Assembly (NCBI GenBank): GCA_012064385.1
Contig: QRDG01000416.1
Location: 524,783-588,782 of the forward strand
DNA: 64,000 nt
Direction: 5' to 3'
Origin: Puccinellia tenuiflora
Lineage: Eukaryota; Streptophyta; Magnoliopsida; Poales; Poaceae
In this document: positions 45,432-58,200 of the stretch, piece by piece
How positions within the stretch are numbered: the stretch's first letter is position 1
How the letters are laid out: each line of letters begins with the position of its first letter
The notes under the pieces: generated by a model
The model's database searches: none
What the model was told of the DNA's origin: nothing
What the model saw: only the letters and a program-made list of their open reading frames with translations
Program-made: the position numbers and the translations under genes

Positions 45432-46506
45432 TGTCGGAGAACTGTCCCAGGAACTGGGTGTGTCTCACGAAGGATCGAGTAAGGGGCTGAACACGGAATC
45501 AAGCAACCCTCAACGTGCCTCGACGACGGTGCCCGCCTAGGATCGCGCGGGGAAACACTGCAGAGAGGAACACGCGGTATTACCCAGGTTCAGGGCCCTC
45601 TAGGTGAGGTAAAACCCCTACGTCCCGCCTCGAGTTGTATTGCACTTGCTTGGAGAGGTTTTTGTACAGAGTGAGCTTGGCGAGCTCGAAGGTGGCTACA
45701 ATGGCTAGGGTTTCTTCTGAGCTCCAAGATGGTGAACTTGTGAACCCAGAGTGCCTACCAAAGATCGAACCCTTTGCCCGAACGGGCTCCTCCTCCTTTT
45801 ATAGGTGTCTCGGGCCTCTTCCGCCCAAACATTTGGGCGGGAAGGGCTACCACATGACGACGAAGGAGGAGGTGCGGTGCACCAAAAAGGTCGAGTCTAC
45901 CATAAAGGAGAAGGCCGTGGACTCGGTCCACGGTAGGAGAGCGGCGTCACCAAAGCTGAAAAGGGGCACCGGCCAACCAGGACGGTGGGCTGGCGCTGCG
46001 GAGGTGGAACGGGTCCCACGGTGACGCCACCCTTGGAGTGTAGCTGCAGACGGTTCCCTTATCACCAAAGCGGCAATACTCGTTGTCCGCTTTGCTTGGC
46101 GCTGCTTTATTGACTCCTTTATACATGGAAACGGCAACTGCGGCGTCGTCGTCACCGCGCGCTGGTGCGGTCGTCACTCTGCACATGGGCGCAGAAACCA
46201 TGTGCGCTCTGCCGCAGGGGCAGAACTGGCTTCGAGAGGAAGAAAGCCTTGGCGAGGCAAAAAGCCTCGCCGAGCCTTTCGGCGTGATCCTTAGCAGAAT
46301 CATTGGGGGCGTCCGAGGCGCCCTCTCGAGGAGAGGTCCCTCGCCAAGGGAGAAAACCCTCGGTGAGGATAAAAGGTCCCTCGCGAGGCAAAACCCTCGC
46401 GAGGCTCGCCAGGCTTGGAGAGCCTGGTCCTTAGCGAAATCTTCTGAAGAAACTTGTGGGCCCTGGCAGGCCGGCCCGTGGTACCCTGGTTTCCACTGTG
46501 CCGACA
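45432..46506 (-). repeat. D 5' LTR, about 1.07 kb
   Basis: Reads TGTCGG...CCGACA on the plus strand, so the ends are inverted repeats as expected. Its boundary next to the PBS is clear; the outer boundary (46506) is inferred from the terminal repeat and the similarity of the last bases to G's LTR end. No second LTR copy is available for confirmation. Confidence 0.72.
45797..45803 (-). promoter_or_regulatory. TATA box of the D LTR
   Basis: TATAAAA on the minus strand inside the 5' LTR, in a CCTATAAAAGGAGGAGG context, correctly oriented for element transcription. Confidence 0.6.
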
Positions 46507-47232
46507 CGCCCCTAACCCCCTTCCTCCATGGCTTATTGATGCTGTAGAGGAGTCCTCCCCCTTGTAGATGAGAGCCAAGGGGGAGGCAAATTCGTAGTTT
46601 TTGGTGACTGCCCCCAAAATTAGGGTTTCTTCTCTTTATATAGGTGGAGACAATGTTTCCCGGCCTTCCGATTGATGACCCCTTGATCCAAGGGCTCTTG
46701 GGCACCTCTAGAACCTTCCTAGGGACCCCTCACATCCTTAATGAGGTCCCAAAGTTGTGCCTTGGTCGAATCCTCCAAGTTTGGTAAGAGTTGAAGTCAA
46801 TCATGTCACCAACTTTCGGAATCCCGTAATCAGATATTTGGCCTTCAGTAAAATGAGGATTCCTGGAGCTACGGACCTCCGATTGGGCTGTTCTTGGTCT
46901 TAAATGAAAGCTTTGGAAATTTACCACAACTTTGTCTGTTGTGAGATATTCAGTTAACGTCGTTTTCCGGTCTCAAACTGACGATCTCTGAAATCTGTTG
47001 GAAGGGACAGATTTCAGGAAAGTTAGAGTCCGCCTCCAACAAGTCTCCTTTTGCATTTTTGCGAAATTCCAAGCGATTCCTACACATCAAAGTGTAAAAC
47101 ACGAACATTGTGCACTTTTGCAACTATTAATAGGTTAGTCCAAATAAATCATAAACTTAGTATAAAAACAAGTGTCAAAGGTATAAAAGTAGCATGAAAC
47201 AATCAAAAATTATAGATACGTTTTGGATATCA
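46507..47232 (-). repeat. H: 5' part of an Athila-like LTR
   Basis: On the minus strand it begins TGATATCCAAAACGTATC (47232). The wording resembles the start of the E2 LTR (TGATACGTCACCGATGTATC), so I take it as a related but distinct family. D is inserted in it at 46506/46507. The rest of the LTR, and any element belonging to it, is not in the window. The right flank TTACT is the candidate target duplication. Confidence 0.65.
46635..46642 (-). promoter_or_regulatory. TATA box of the H LTR
   Basis: TATATAAA on the minus strand in the context CACCTATATAAAGAG, followed by CCCTAA-containing leader sequence as in many cereal LTRs. Confidence 0.6.
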
Positions 47233-47944
47233 TTACTTCTGTAACAACTCCCTTGTATCTGTTTCTTTTGGTTTTTGGTGCCAAGAATAGCCTCTAAAGA
47301 GAGGATGACTAATCGCTGAGTTTGCTCTCCAGAAATAGATTTATGTTCTTCACTGTTCGAAAATCCAAAAAAATCAAAGAATGTCATCTCTGGATGCAAA
47401 TTTTTGACAGCAAGCATCAGGGTTTTGTCTACCTTTCTCTAGTTTTAAGTTTTCTGATTTGAGGTCCAGAATTTTCCCGAAAAAATTCATCTTTACAGCT
47501 GTTCTGTTTTTAACAGATTCTATCCTTAGTTTTGCATTGCTTCTTTCACGGGCAGAGTGAAGTTCTTTTACAAAGCGGGAGCTTTACTTTGACCTTTGTG
47601 ACAGTAGCTAATGTTGTAAAAAAATAAGTTCATGGTATGTGCTTTGAAACTGAAGGAAGATATTGTTTTTGTGGACTAACCCCTCTAATGAAGTTGCTAT
47701 AAGTTTTGCGTGAAGGAAGTTTTCAAGTATAAAAGTGTGAGGTGATGAAGGAAGATCAAGAAGGTATAAAAGACTAAGCTTGGGGAGGCTTCCCATGGAC
47801 CCTCCTTTGAAATATTCAAGAAGTCACAAGCGTCTAAGCTTGGGGATGCCCAAGGCATCCCCTTCTTCATCAACAATCATAGGTTTCTCTCATGGTACTA
47901 TAATTTTATTCCTTTACTCATTATGTGTTGTTTTTGGAGCGTCG

Positions 47945-49867
47945 TGTTGGGAATATGCCCTAGAGGCAATAATAAAATGGTTTATTAAGCATATTCATGT
48001 TTATGATAATAGTTTATTATCCATGCTATAATTGTATTAAATGGAAACATAATACATGTGTGGAATATAAACACCAGGAGTCCCTAGTGAGCCTCTACAG
48101 GACTAGTTCATTGATCAAGAGATAGTTAGAGTTTCCTAACTATGGACTTGTTGTAGTCACTTGATAACGTAGTCATATCATTAGGAGTAATGGTGTGATG
48201 GACATGACCCAAACAATAAAGAGTTGCAATTAATCGTGTCACAAAAGTTTTGTTGTCAACACTTTTAATATGCCAAATATAGTTTCCTTAGACCATGAGA
48301 TTATATCACTCCCGTTCAACGAAGGAATGCTTTGTGGACATCAAACGTCACTTCGTAACTGGGTGATTATAAAGGTGGCTTTCAGGTATCTCCGATGGTG
48401 GGTTGTTGGGTGATATGAATCGAGAGTGGGATTTGTCCCTCCATGTGACGGAGAAGATATCTCCAGGACTTCTCGGTAATATAGCATCAAAAGTCTGCAG
48501 ACATGTGATTAGGTTGTAATCACGAGGATCCTATATTATGGACGAGTAAAGAGAACTTGCCGGTAACGAGATTAAACTAGACATGGGGATGTCAACGATT
48601 ATATCTCGGGCAAGTAAAATATCGTGAGACAAAGGGAATCGTATATGAGATTAATTGAATCTCCGGCATCGTGGTTCAATCGAGAAAAGGTTTTCGTTGA
48701 GTGTATAGGAATTAATATGGGCATCCCGGTCCCGCTATTAATTATTGATATGATCATATCTATGCATTCCCGAACCCGTAGGGTCACACACTTAACGTTC
48801 CGATGAAATTAGGTTTTGCGATGAATTAAAAGATGAATGAACGAATGGTGATTCGGAGTCTCGGATGGGATCCCGGACGTCACGAGTAGTTCCGGAGGAG
48901 TCCGGAGAATAAGATTCATATATGGAAAGTTGTTTCCGGAGGTTTCGGAAAAGTTCCGGAAATTATTTATAGGGTACCGGAAGGTTCCGGAATGTTCTAG
49001 AAGGATCTAGAAGTGGGACCCACATATTGTATGGGGGCCCACATGGACCATAGGGGTGCAGCCACCACATGGTGTGCCGCACCACCTAGGGCCACATGGG
49101 CCATGCGGCTAAGGAAGGAGGGGAATCCCACTCCTAGTTGTACTAGGAGTTGGGCCTCCACCCCTTTAGGAAAGGGAGCCCAAGGAGTAGTCCTAGTTGG
49201 ACTCCAACTTGGGGGGCAAGCAAGGGCCAGCCGGCCCCTTGCCCTAACCCTAGCCGGCCGGCCACCTATATAAGGTGGGGAGGGGAGGGGTGCGGCACAC
49301 CCTGGTGCTGCCTCCCAAGACCCCTAGCCGCACCCCTCTCTCCACCCTAAACCCTAGCCGCGCCACCCCTTCCCCGGAGGGCTGCCGCGCACCAACAACT
49401 CCATCTAGAGCTGCCGCACCACCCTAACCCTAGAGGGCTGTTGCGCCACCTCCTCCTCTCCCTCTCCTCTCGCTTGGTTTGGTGAAGCCTCGCACGTGGA
49501 GATCATCATCGACACCGGCACTACCGTCGTGCTGCTGACATCATCAAGGCCACGTCCTCTCGCTTGCGGGATCAAGGAGTTGACGTCTTCATCGAGCCGT
49601 ACGTGTGTACACCGCGGAGGTGCTGCCCGTTGCTGCACTTCACCGGATTGGATCTCGAGGATAATACATCTCCTCGCGACTAGACGAGTCTAGTTGAGGG
49701 GATCGACTAGCCAACCCATGCACCGACAAAACGCGTTTGTTGATCTTCAAGGGTAAGAGATTGGATCTCACCTTCGCTATCTTCATCTAGTAGATCTAGA
49801 TCCTTGGTGTTTATTCCGCTTGCCGCGTAGGAATTTTTTTTTTGTTTTCTATGCTGCGACCCCTTCA
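47945..49867 (+). mobile_element. J: solo LTR of the BARE/WIS/Angela Copia group
   Basis: It begins TGTTGGGAATATGCCCTAGA, a variant of the start well known from this Triticeae Copia group, and ends near CCCTTCA after a T-run. Flanks are CGTCG (47940-47944) and CGTTG (49868-49872), a 5-bp target duplication with one change. No PBS or internal sequence follows, so this is the product of LTR-LTR recombination. Confidence 0.85.
49267..49273 (+). promoter_or_regulatory. TATA box of the J LTR
   Basis: TATATAA in CCACCTATATAAGGTGGG, the expected promoter position in this LTR family. Confidence 0.65.
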
Positions 49868-50842
49868 CGTTGGTTTGTTTTTACTTTCAGTTTGTTTGTG
49901 TTTAGTTCTCTGGTCTTTGCAATAATTTGGATCCATGCATGCTTGTTTCGGAGAGAGACACGCTCCGCTTTTTCATTATACACTCCTATGCTTCACTTAT
50001 ATGTGTTGAGTGTTTAGCCTTTGTTATTTTTGCTTCAGCTCTTGCTTGTTCAGAGTTGTTTGCTTTTGTAGTTAGGGAGTTTTCCTCTTGTTGCTTCACC
50101 CTTTTAGTTTTGTTTCAAATAAGTTGATTGGTGTTTGGTGAAGTGGAAATTATCATGTAGGAAGTGTGAAAAGTGTTGCTTAATCTTGTAGATCATTGTC
50201 TTGAATCTTTGATACTTGTCAATTGTTTAGCGATATGAAGTAGATTAATGCTTAAACTTGTGGATCATCTAGTAAGAATAGATTAGTAAAGAACTACTGT
50301 AAAGCTTTAAAATTGTGGTGCTTGTCCTGCTTGGTAGCTCTCAAAGTCTAGATATTCTTTTTGCAAAGATTTGGTTTGGCTAACAAGGTAGATGGTGTGA
50401 AGTCTAGTGGTTATGCATGATGTATATCTGTAGTCATTCATTGAACCAAGTTGATGTTATGTGTTTGCTTGATATCCTGCTAAGCCCAAAATTCCGTACT
50501 GAGAGGGAATACGTCTCGTGCATCCAACTCCCTGAGCCAAATATCTTTGCCATTTGTATCCACCATACCTACCTACATGGTGTATCTCCCTGCCACTCCA
50601 AGTAAATTTTCATGTGCTATCTTTAAAACTTTCAAAATTCCCCTTTTTTGTGCCCCTGTTTTTAAGCTCATGAGTAAGCAGTGGGAAGCTAGATATAACC
50701 TCTGACAAGCAAGGTCATTTCCCCCCTTTCACTCGGTGTTGATGGTTTACATCCTCACTTGAATCAACCCGAGAGCGGCTTAAGCAAAATATAAATATAA
50801 CTCACCATTCTCCTCCGCACAATGAAAATCAGAGAAATCAGT
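49868..50842. other. E2 non-coding internal segment between J and G
   Basis: No gene seen. AT-rich 3' internal sequence of E2 with several T-rich stretches. Confidence 0.65.
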
Positions 50843-51804
50843 TGTCGTGTCTTGGATCACAGACACCGGGAGTAAAGAATACCCCCTTTTTAGGTTCGGT
50901 ATGGGGCTTGAAGGAGGCTGAGAAACGTCTTCCGCCGGGGGACTTCGTCTAAGCCCGAGATCTACGTACAAGCAAGCACCGCAGAGACACAAGGGGTTTA
51001 CCCAGGTTCAGGCCGCCCGGAGGCTAACATCCCTACTCCTGCATGTCTGGATTGAGTGGTATATCATGGTGTAGCCTTGCAGAGGTGGTTGCGGGTGCGA
51101 ACCCGGGAGGTGTCAGCTAGAGGTTGAAGACGAGCAGATCCTGACCCGGAGGAGATCACCTCTCGCCTATGCTACTCTTTGTCTTGTGTGCTACCTAGCC
51201 TAGCCTCCGACTCTCTGGGAATCCATCCTCGCCCTCAGGTACCTTGGTCCTCCTTTTATAGCCTAAGGGGATCCCACAGGTGCACCTTTGGGGGTGGAGG
51301 GGTTTTGGCGGGAAAAACGTCTCCGGGTTCTTCTTTAGGGGTGACGTGGCTTCTCCTCGTCCAAGTATTCTTCCGAGGGGGTTAGGTGCGGTCGCCCACC
51401 TTTTCTAGGGCGGGCGGACAGAGGCTGACACCTTTTCCGTCCCTGTCCCCCCGCGGCGCCTCCATCTTCTTGGCGCCCAAGTCTTCTAGGAGCTACCAGC
51501 CGGGGCTGGCAAGCCTGTCTTCTTCGCGTGTCCGGAGGTTGGTTCCCGGGGGTGAGCCTGGCCTCCTGCCGGCATTGGGGTCCCTAGGACCTCCGCAATG
51601 TCTGCCGGGTTGAAGGGGCCCTGGGGGGTCCCCTGGTCCTTCGCCGTGGTTGTCGATGCCGTGCTTGTCTTGTCGTCGTGGGGTAGATGAGGGGGCCCAT
51701 CTGCCAGTCTTGAACCTTGGCCTTGCTTGCCTTCTTGGTGGGCCCACAGGCGGTGGACCCACTTTGACCGCATCAGGGGAACCCCATGTTCCACTGTTGC
51801 GACA
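50843..51804 (-). repeat. G 3' LTR
   Basis: TGTCGTGTCTTGG...GTTGCGACA in plus reading. It matches the second copy at 60423-61389 throughout with scattered differences and small indels. Confidence 0.92.
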
Positions 51805-52261
51805 GTAGCCCCGGGTATAGTCCCGGCGGCTACGTCCTTCTGCAGCCAGGGCTATGACCAAAAAAGAGTCAAAGTGGGTCCCCGGCGTCAGGTCTTGACT
51901 GTCTTGGAGTTATTTGCTAGGGCCGCGCTTCACGGAGACGCGCGCCCCACGGGTCTTCTTTGCCTTGGTGAACGTTGCGGTCCACGCGGATCGCCAATGC
52001 TTGTCTTGAATCCAACGGGAGGAATCGTGCCAGACGGAACGCCTCCTCGACCCCCGCACCGGCCGGAGCGGCGGGGCCATGGCGCGACGCGTGGTGTGCC
52101 TTATAGGCCACGGTTACAAGGAACTGTAGCTGTTACTTCTCCCCAATCGCAGAAATTCCAAATCGCCGCCCAATCGCACTTCGTCTTCCTCTGCTTCGCA
52201 GTGAACCGCGAACTCCTTCTCCTCGCCGCCGCGACACCGAGCAGCGGACATCTTCGTCTTG
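51805..52261. other. G internal, upstream of the accessory gene
   Basis: Between the 3' LTR and the accessory gene start. It presumably holds that gene's promoter and leader (a GC-rich, CTC/CGC-rich stretch at 52190-52261). No clear TATA box is assigned. Confidence 0.5.
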
Positions 52262-55200
52262 ATGGCCAAGACCAAGCAAAGCGCCCAGAAGAAGCCCTTC
52301 AGCACCTCGCTCGTCAGGAGGCAGCAACCTCCTAGATCCGGGAAAGTGCTGAGGAGGTCAGAGCGCGCTGCTGAGATGGCGGACATGCGCCGACGGCTGG
52401 CATTGTTCCCAAACATCTACGCCGACGACAACGAGAAACTGATGAAAGCTCAATTCAGGGCGGTTGCATCCGAGGCGAGGGGGAACTCTTCGGCTCGCGC
52501 AGCGACAGAGGTTCTGCCGCCATCAGAGACCAGAGAGGCCACCCAGATCCCCGTCTTCGACACCTTAGTGCGGATGGGGCTTGTCCCCCCATTCTCGGAT
52601 TTCCTTCTGGAGATCCTGCGTGCGTACGATCTGAAGCTCCTACATCTAACTCCAGGTGCCATCCTGGATCTGTCGGTCTTCTCCAACGCCTGCGAGGCGT
52701 TCGTCGGTGTGATGCCTTCCGTGGCGTTGTTCCGTCATTTCTTCTATCCCTGCGTAGGGAAAGAGGGCTGGCTGGGAGGGGGGGTGGAGTCACATTCTGC
52801 TTCCGCCCGAATGTCAAGCAATCCTACCCCAACATGGTGGTGAAATCCAAGTGGGATGAGTGGAGGAACGGTTGGTTCCTCGTCGTCGTGCCAGAGGTCC
52901 TCCAGCACCTTCAAGAGCCGACGGAGCACCTAGAGAGCCAAGAGCTCTGGAGGAGCCCGAGCCAGCAGGATGTGCTCCTCTCGATGGCGGTGTCCCGCTT
53001 CAAACTTTTGCAGGAGCAGGGGGTTTCTAAGGCCGCTATCATTGCGCACGCCTTGCGCAACCGCCTGGCCGCTTTGCAGAAAAGGCCTCACCCGGCCTGG
53101 AACTTTATGGGTCCCCAAGACCCTTCTCGCTTGCGGAACACCAACATGGGCGACGATGCCCACTTCGAAGTCATGAAGAAGATCTTTCCTCCCAACATGC
53201 ACTACTGTAGCGACCTTGCCTTTCAAAAATGGCCAAGATCCCTGTGTTCTGTGCTAGTCCCTGGATCGAATAGCTAGCACCACAGTTCAAGATAAGTATC
53301 ATACATTGCATCAAAATTCTATTACAACGTATGATCCAGAAAAATAAACATTTCAAATTGCTTAGCCAAAGGCTAGCATGTTAGAAAGTTCAGCAGCGGA
53401 AAACATATAATAGCATGGAGCCTCATCATCTTCATGTGCCACAGGAAGACATGTTGGTTGCAGACTGGAAACCCGAAAGCGTTCCTTACTCATCGTCGGA
53501 ACAACCTGCAACGGTAAAAACGTTGCAGCCAAAAATTGGTCAGAACCATTGGAATGGATCTGGCAAGTGATACTTGTGGACTCATAAAGGCAAACTCCTA
53601 TTAGCTATATGCATATTTGGCTGGTGGAGTTCAAGGTTATTTTGCATAAAGCCAACTTTGTCCTATCTCTTCAAAACATTTCTTCAACATCTAAAAATGA
53701 GACAAGTATGGCATGAAAACCATTGTCTCTTCTACTCTTGTTCAGACTTCAAATTTTACATGAGAAATTGGAATGTTGAGATCCTCCATTGACATCCTTG
53801 TTCAGCTGCTCAGAATTGTCCGTAACCGGGGACACGGGTATGATCATAGATTCACACTCTCGAGAGGTTGTGCACGTTCACCACGAGACTCAATCAACCC
53901 ATTCTGTCCTTGACCCTCATGTAGTGAAAAGGAAAGGAGAAGATTGAGACGAGACCTTTGGGAAATGTTCCCCGGTTCTTCTGGGCAGACCCATACAAGA
54001 CAACATCCACTGAGAACTGCCAGAATCGGAGCCTATAACTTACTTTGTCAAGGCAGAGCCATAATACAAAGTGGCTGCACTGGAAGCAATCTTCACATGG
54101 AGTAACTTCAAATCTCGTTGTTCCTGGGTGGCCATCCACAAGTGCACATACTCAGGTAACCATGGAAATGGCCCTGAGCAGCCACTCAACTTCGCCTCCA
54201 ATAGAGCAAACCAATTCCACCCAGGTGTTTGTTTAACTTAGTAGAATTAAATTTTCATAGTAAAACACATAGCATAGCATTTCAATACTTCTACTAAGAT
54301 ATTGTATAGGCACTAGACACTTAGGATTATTTGGGGTAGTACTAAACAGGTCTAGCATAGCATAGTGATAAAACCTGACATGCAATTCTACTTAGAAAAA
54401 GTAAACTACAATGCATATCAAAATACTTAGGAAATTTATGCAGTGAGCATCACTTGCCTTTGAAAATGTGTTGTTGCTCACACACTCTCTTCAACGTATC
54501 TTGGAGCACTCCGTTCACTCTAAAAAAATATAAACAAACAACAATAAATAACAACCCAACAAACAATAAAACAAACACAACATTAATCATGGACAACAAT
54601 AAAACAACAAGGTTGATGGTCCAAGTTCATCACATAATTCAATATGCAAAAAGAATTATTATGATGAGGTCTAGGTTGGTAAAGGTCCAAGGTTTGCAAA
54701 ACAAGTCACTAAAGGACTTTAAACCAATTTCAACATTTTCATGATGAAATGGTTCAACTAAAATGGGTTTTGGGTCTACTGGATAGAGAACTTAATTTTT
54801 AAAACATTTTCCCAAAAGAAACAAATAAAACAATAACAAAAACATTTTAACTCTCCCAAAATAGCATACACACAAATTTAAATAAACGGTGACCCAAAAC
54901 ATTTTATAAAATCTTAGGAAACATCCTATTGGACATAGGACAACTATACAAAACTAATCCAATTGGATTTACTAAAAAAATCTATTTTTAAACTAAAGTT
55001 ATGCCAAAATTACTCAAATACACATTTGAAATTTGAATAATTTAAACTAGGGAAAACTGAAAACTAACAGGTCTAAAATAGTCTACAGATCCCGAGGTTT
55101 TCAAAAAGGTAAAATTTACTAAATTCGGCCAAACCAATAAAAAGTTATGAAGGTTCTAAGTTGCAGGGGTTTTTCTACAAAACTGCCATTTAATTCTAAT

Positions 55201-58200
55201 TCGGGAAAACACAGAAAATCACTGGCTGACTCGGATCTGACTGGGCTGCTGACTAGGCATGACGTGGCGCTAACTGTGCAGCTGACGAGGCTGCCACGCG
55301 GCGCAACGTTACTAGCCGGTACTGTTTCATTTACAGGTTCTAATCCCAGCTGTTGGATCGGGATCGGGTGGTCTCAGATCTAGGGTTTACCCTGGCGGCG
55401 CAGTTGGTCACCGGAGTTGGTCGGGGACGGCGGCGGCTTGGGCGTCGAGGGCGAAGGCGCTCCGGTGGTCCCTAGCCCTAGTGTAGACGACGACGACGTT
55501 CAGCACGAGACGGCGAAGCGGATGGCGAGGCAGTGCAGTCGACGGCGTCCTGGAATGGCGGCCGGAGGCGACCGAAGGTGCGGCGGCGGACGACGCGTTC
55601 GGGTCGAGGACGAAGATGTCGATTGGCTGCACGGTAAAATTGTAGGAGGGGTCAAGTAGGTGTGCCGGTGCAAAGGAAGGAGATTGGCGCGGAAAGTAGG
55701 CTCGGGGTGGTCTCCACTCACCGGAATCGTCCTCGACACGGCGGCGGGAGGCGGAGCTCCGACGAGCAAATTCGTCGGCCTGGCGGCGTGAAACGGAGGG
55801 GGACGAGAGGGGAAGAGAGAGGGGGTCTAGGGCTTTAAAGGGGTAGGGTTAGGGTGGCCAGATACGCACGGAGGGAGGAGATCGCGGCGAGGTAGTCACC
55901 GCCGGAAAAATCGGTCGGGAGGTTAGGGAAGGTGACGTCATCAAGGGTCCCACTGTCAGGTATTTTTTCTTTTTCCTTTTTCTTTTTCTGTTTTCTTTTA
56001 TAACTTTTGAAATAATGCTCCAAAACAAGTGAAATAAATTTGTAAAAAAATTGTAAAATTCAAAATAATCATTTGGGATATTTGGCAACTTTTTCCAAAG
56101 AATTTTATTTTTAAATAAAATCAATTATGGTATATTTGCATAATTGACACCTTTATGTCAAAATAACAAATAGGCTTTTATAAAATCCTTTTGAACTCAA
56201 ATAAAATCCAGAAAATAGTATGAGTAATATCATTTAAAATGATAGACTCCAACAAATATTTTGGGACAAAACACTTTATTTAAGTAGAGTTTGATAAATC
56301 CTTTTAAATACAAATACCCATTTAATTATGGGCTTTGTCAAAATATGAAAAACTTTGCAGAAAAGGTTTTTAGGATTTTATAGAAATCCAAATTAAGTAT
56401 TTTATTTCCAAATCTTTAAAACTTGAAATTGAAGGATAAAAGAATATTTAAAATAATATCCCTTTAAGAAAATCAAAGTCTTCAAAGATGGTTTTTCTTG
56501 ATTTTGGAGACTTTATCTATTTAATAATAAAAGTTTTAAATTTTTGTGATTTTTAAAACATTCCCAAATTTGGGATGTTACAACTACCAACTGCCAGAGG
56601 GAGTCCGGCCCCTGTGCGAGGATCCACAGAAGGCGGAGATCCTTGCAGAAATGCCAAAGTGCAACGCCCTTGGGATCGCGGGCCGAGATGACGCCGGGCC
56701 CAAACAACCAAGTCCAAGACCCACAAGGTCAAGGTTCCCTCCAGCTCCGGCGAGGAAGATGAGACCTCTGAGTCCGAAGCAGAGAGTGCGGAGAGCTCCG
56801 AAGTGGAGTCCGCCCGCTCCAAAGGGGACGATGAAGATGACAACGACGACGCGGGTTCCGGGGATGACGATGACGGTGCCGATGAAGATGCCAATGACGA
56901 AGAAGACGACGATGAAGAAGAGGAGGTGGGGGAAGAGGCTCCTTTCCCGCGTCCTGCCGCGGGACCCGCCGTGGCCCCGAACTCGGGGAAGAGCCCCCGG
57001 GCGCCGCCCGTGTGCGTGGTCGGTGTAGAGGGCGGCCCCGTGGACATGGAGGTTGACGTCGTGCCTTCGTCATGGCGCCGCGATGCGGGGAGTCGCCCCA
57101 GCGCCAGCCGCCTGTTCAGGAGCCCTCCGTTTCCGTCAGCATGATGCCTCTGAGCCCCCATGGCTCCTCCGCCGGGTCCGATTAATGCCCGAGTCGCTGG
57201 GCTGCAAGCGACCCCACGGGTAAGTTTGCTTCTTGCTTGTCCTTGCTATGAATGCTACCTCCGAACTTGCGAGTTGCGTTCCAGGGAAGCTGACCGAATG
57301 TTGTTGCAGGGGCCAAGCTTCCCCGGAGGCCAGCAAGAGGTGGCGGGACACGGCCGAGTGCGACATAGCCACCAGTGCCAGAGTCCCCGGAGGCTTACCG
57401 CCTGCCTCCGATTTGCCGGGGGCGGAGAAGAGACACGGGGGCGACCAGCAGGATGCGTTCAGGACGCCTCCTATCCCCGCGAAGGCAGGAAACGCGGGGA
57501 TCCCAAAAGTAGCAGGTAAACCTCACCACACCAGGCAAGCTTCACCTTATTCCGCCCTGTTGGTTTTGACATTGCGTCTTGCTAATTCAGATACTTCAAT
57601 TGTCGGCGGGTCCCCAATAGGCGACCATGCCGCGACGACTCCGGACCAAGAGGTGTCCAAAGCCGCCCCTGAGGCGACAACGATCACGCGCCCGGGAGGT
57701 GGGCGTGTAGCGGCGCCTTCCGGTGGTCCGACCGGGGTCAGGACATCGAACTGCCCGGGCACCCCGAACCTCTTGGACTGCTCATTCATGACCGGGGATG
57801 AGCTGAAGGCTTTCAACAAATTCTAGACATGCTCCGGGGCGAGTGCCGAGATTGCCGCGCTGGCGGAGATCAAGGCAGATTTCTCCGCGTGGTGCGGAGG
57901 GAGAACTGGTGCTTCCGGAAGCCATTAGGGAGCAGCCCCCGAGATCACGATCAGCGGGTCGAGCACCAAGGATGCCGTGCTCCGGGGCGTCGGCCAGCTG
58001 GTCCAGGAGATCGAAGCCAAGGAGGACGCGCTGACGCGTGCCAGCTCTCGCGCCGAGGAGGCGATTCAGAAGGGATCGGCAGAGCTAAGCCGACAGTGGG
58101 GTTTGTTCTCGATTGTGTGGAGGGGCCTCAAAAAGAAGAACAAAGGTTGGAAGATCGATGTTGATCGTCGTGAGCGCGACGTCGCACAGCGGGAGCTACA

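Larger units (their letters stand above)
38452..46506 (-). mobile_element. D: Tat-type Gypsy element, decayed, 3' end missing
   Basis: On the minus strand: 5' LTR 46506-45432, PBS 45429-45410, gag, protease, RT, RNase H and integrase down to 39559, then 3' untranslated sequence to 38452, where C is inserted. The antisense accessory gene and 3' LTR expected by comparison with D1 are not in the window. It is inserted in LTR fragment H. Confidence 0.9.

Noticed and set aside
49013..49350. Short plus-strand open frames in solo LTR J
   Set aside because: They are inside the LTR around its TATA box and leader and have no motif.
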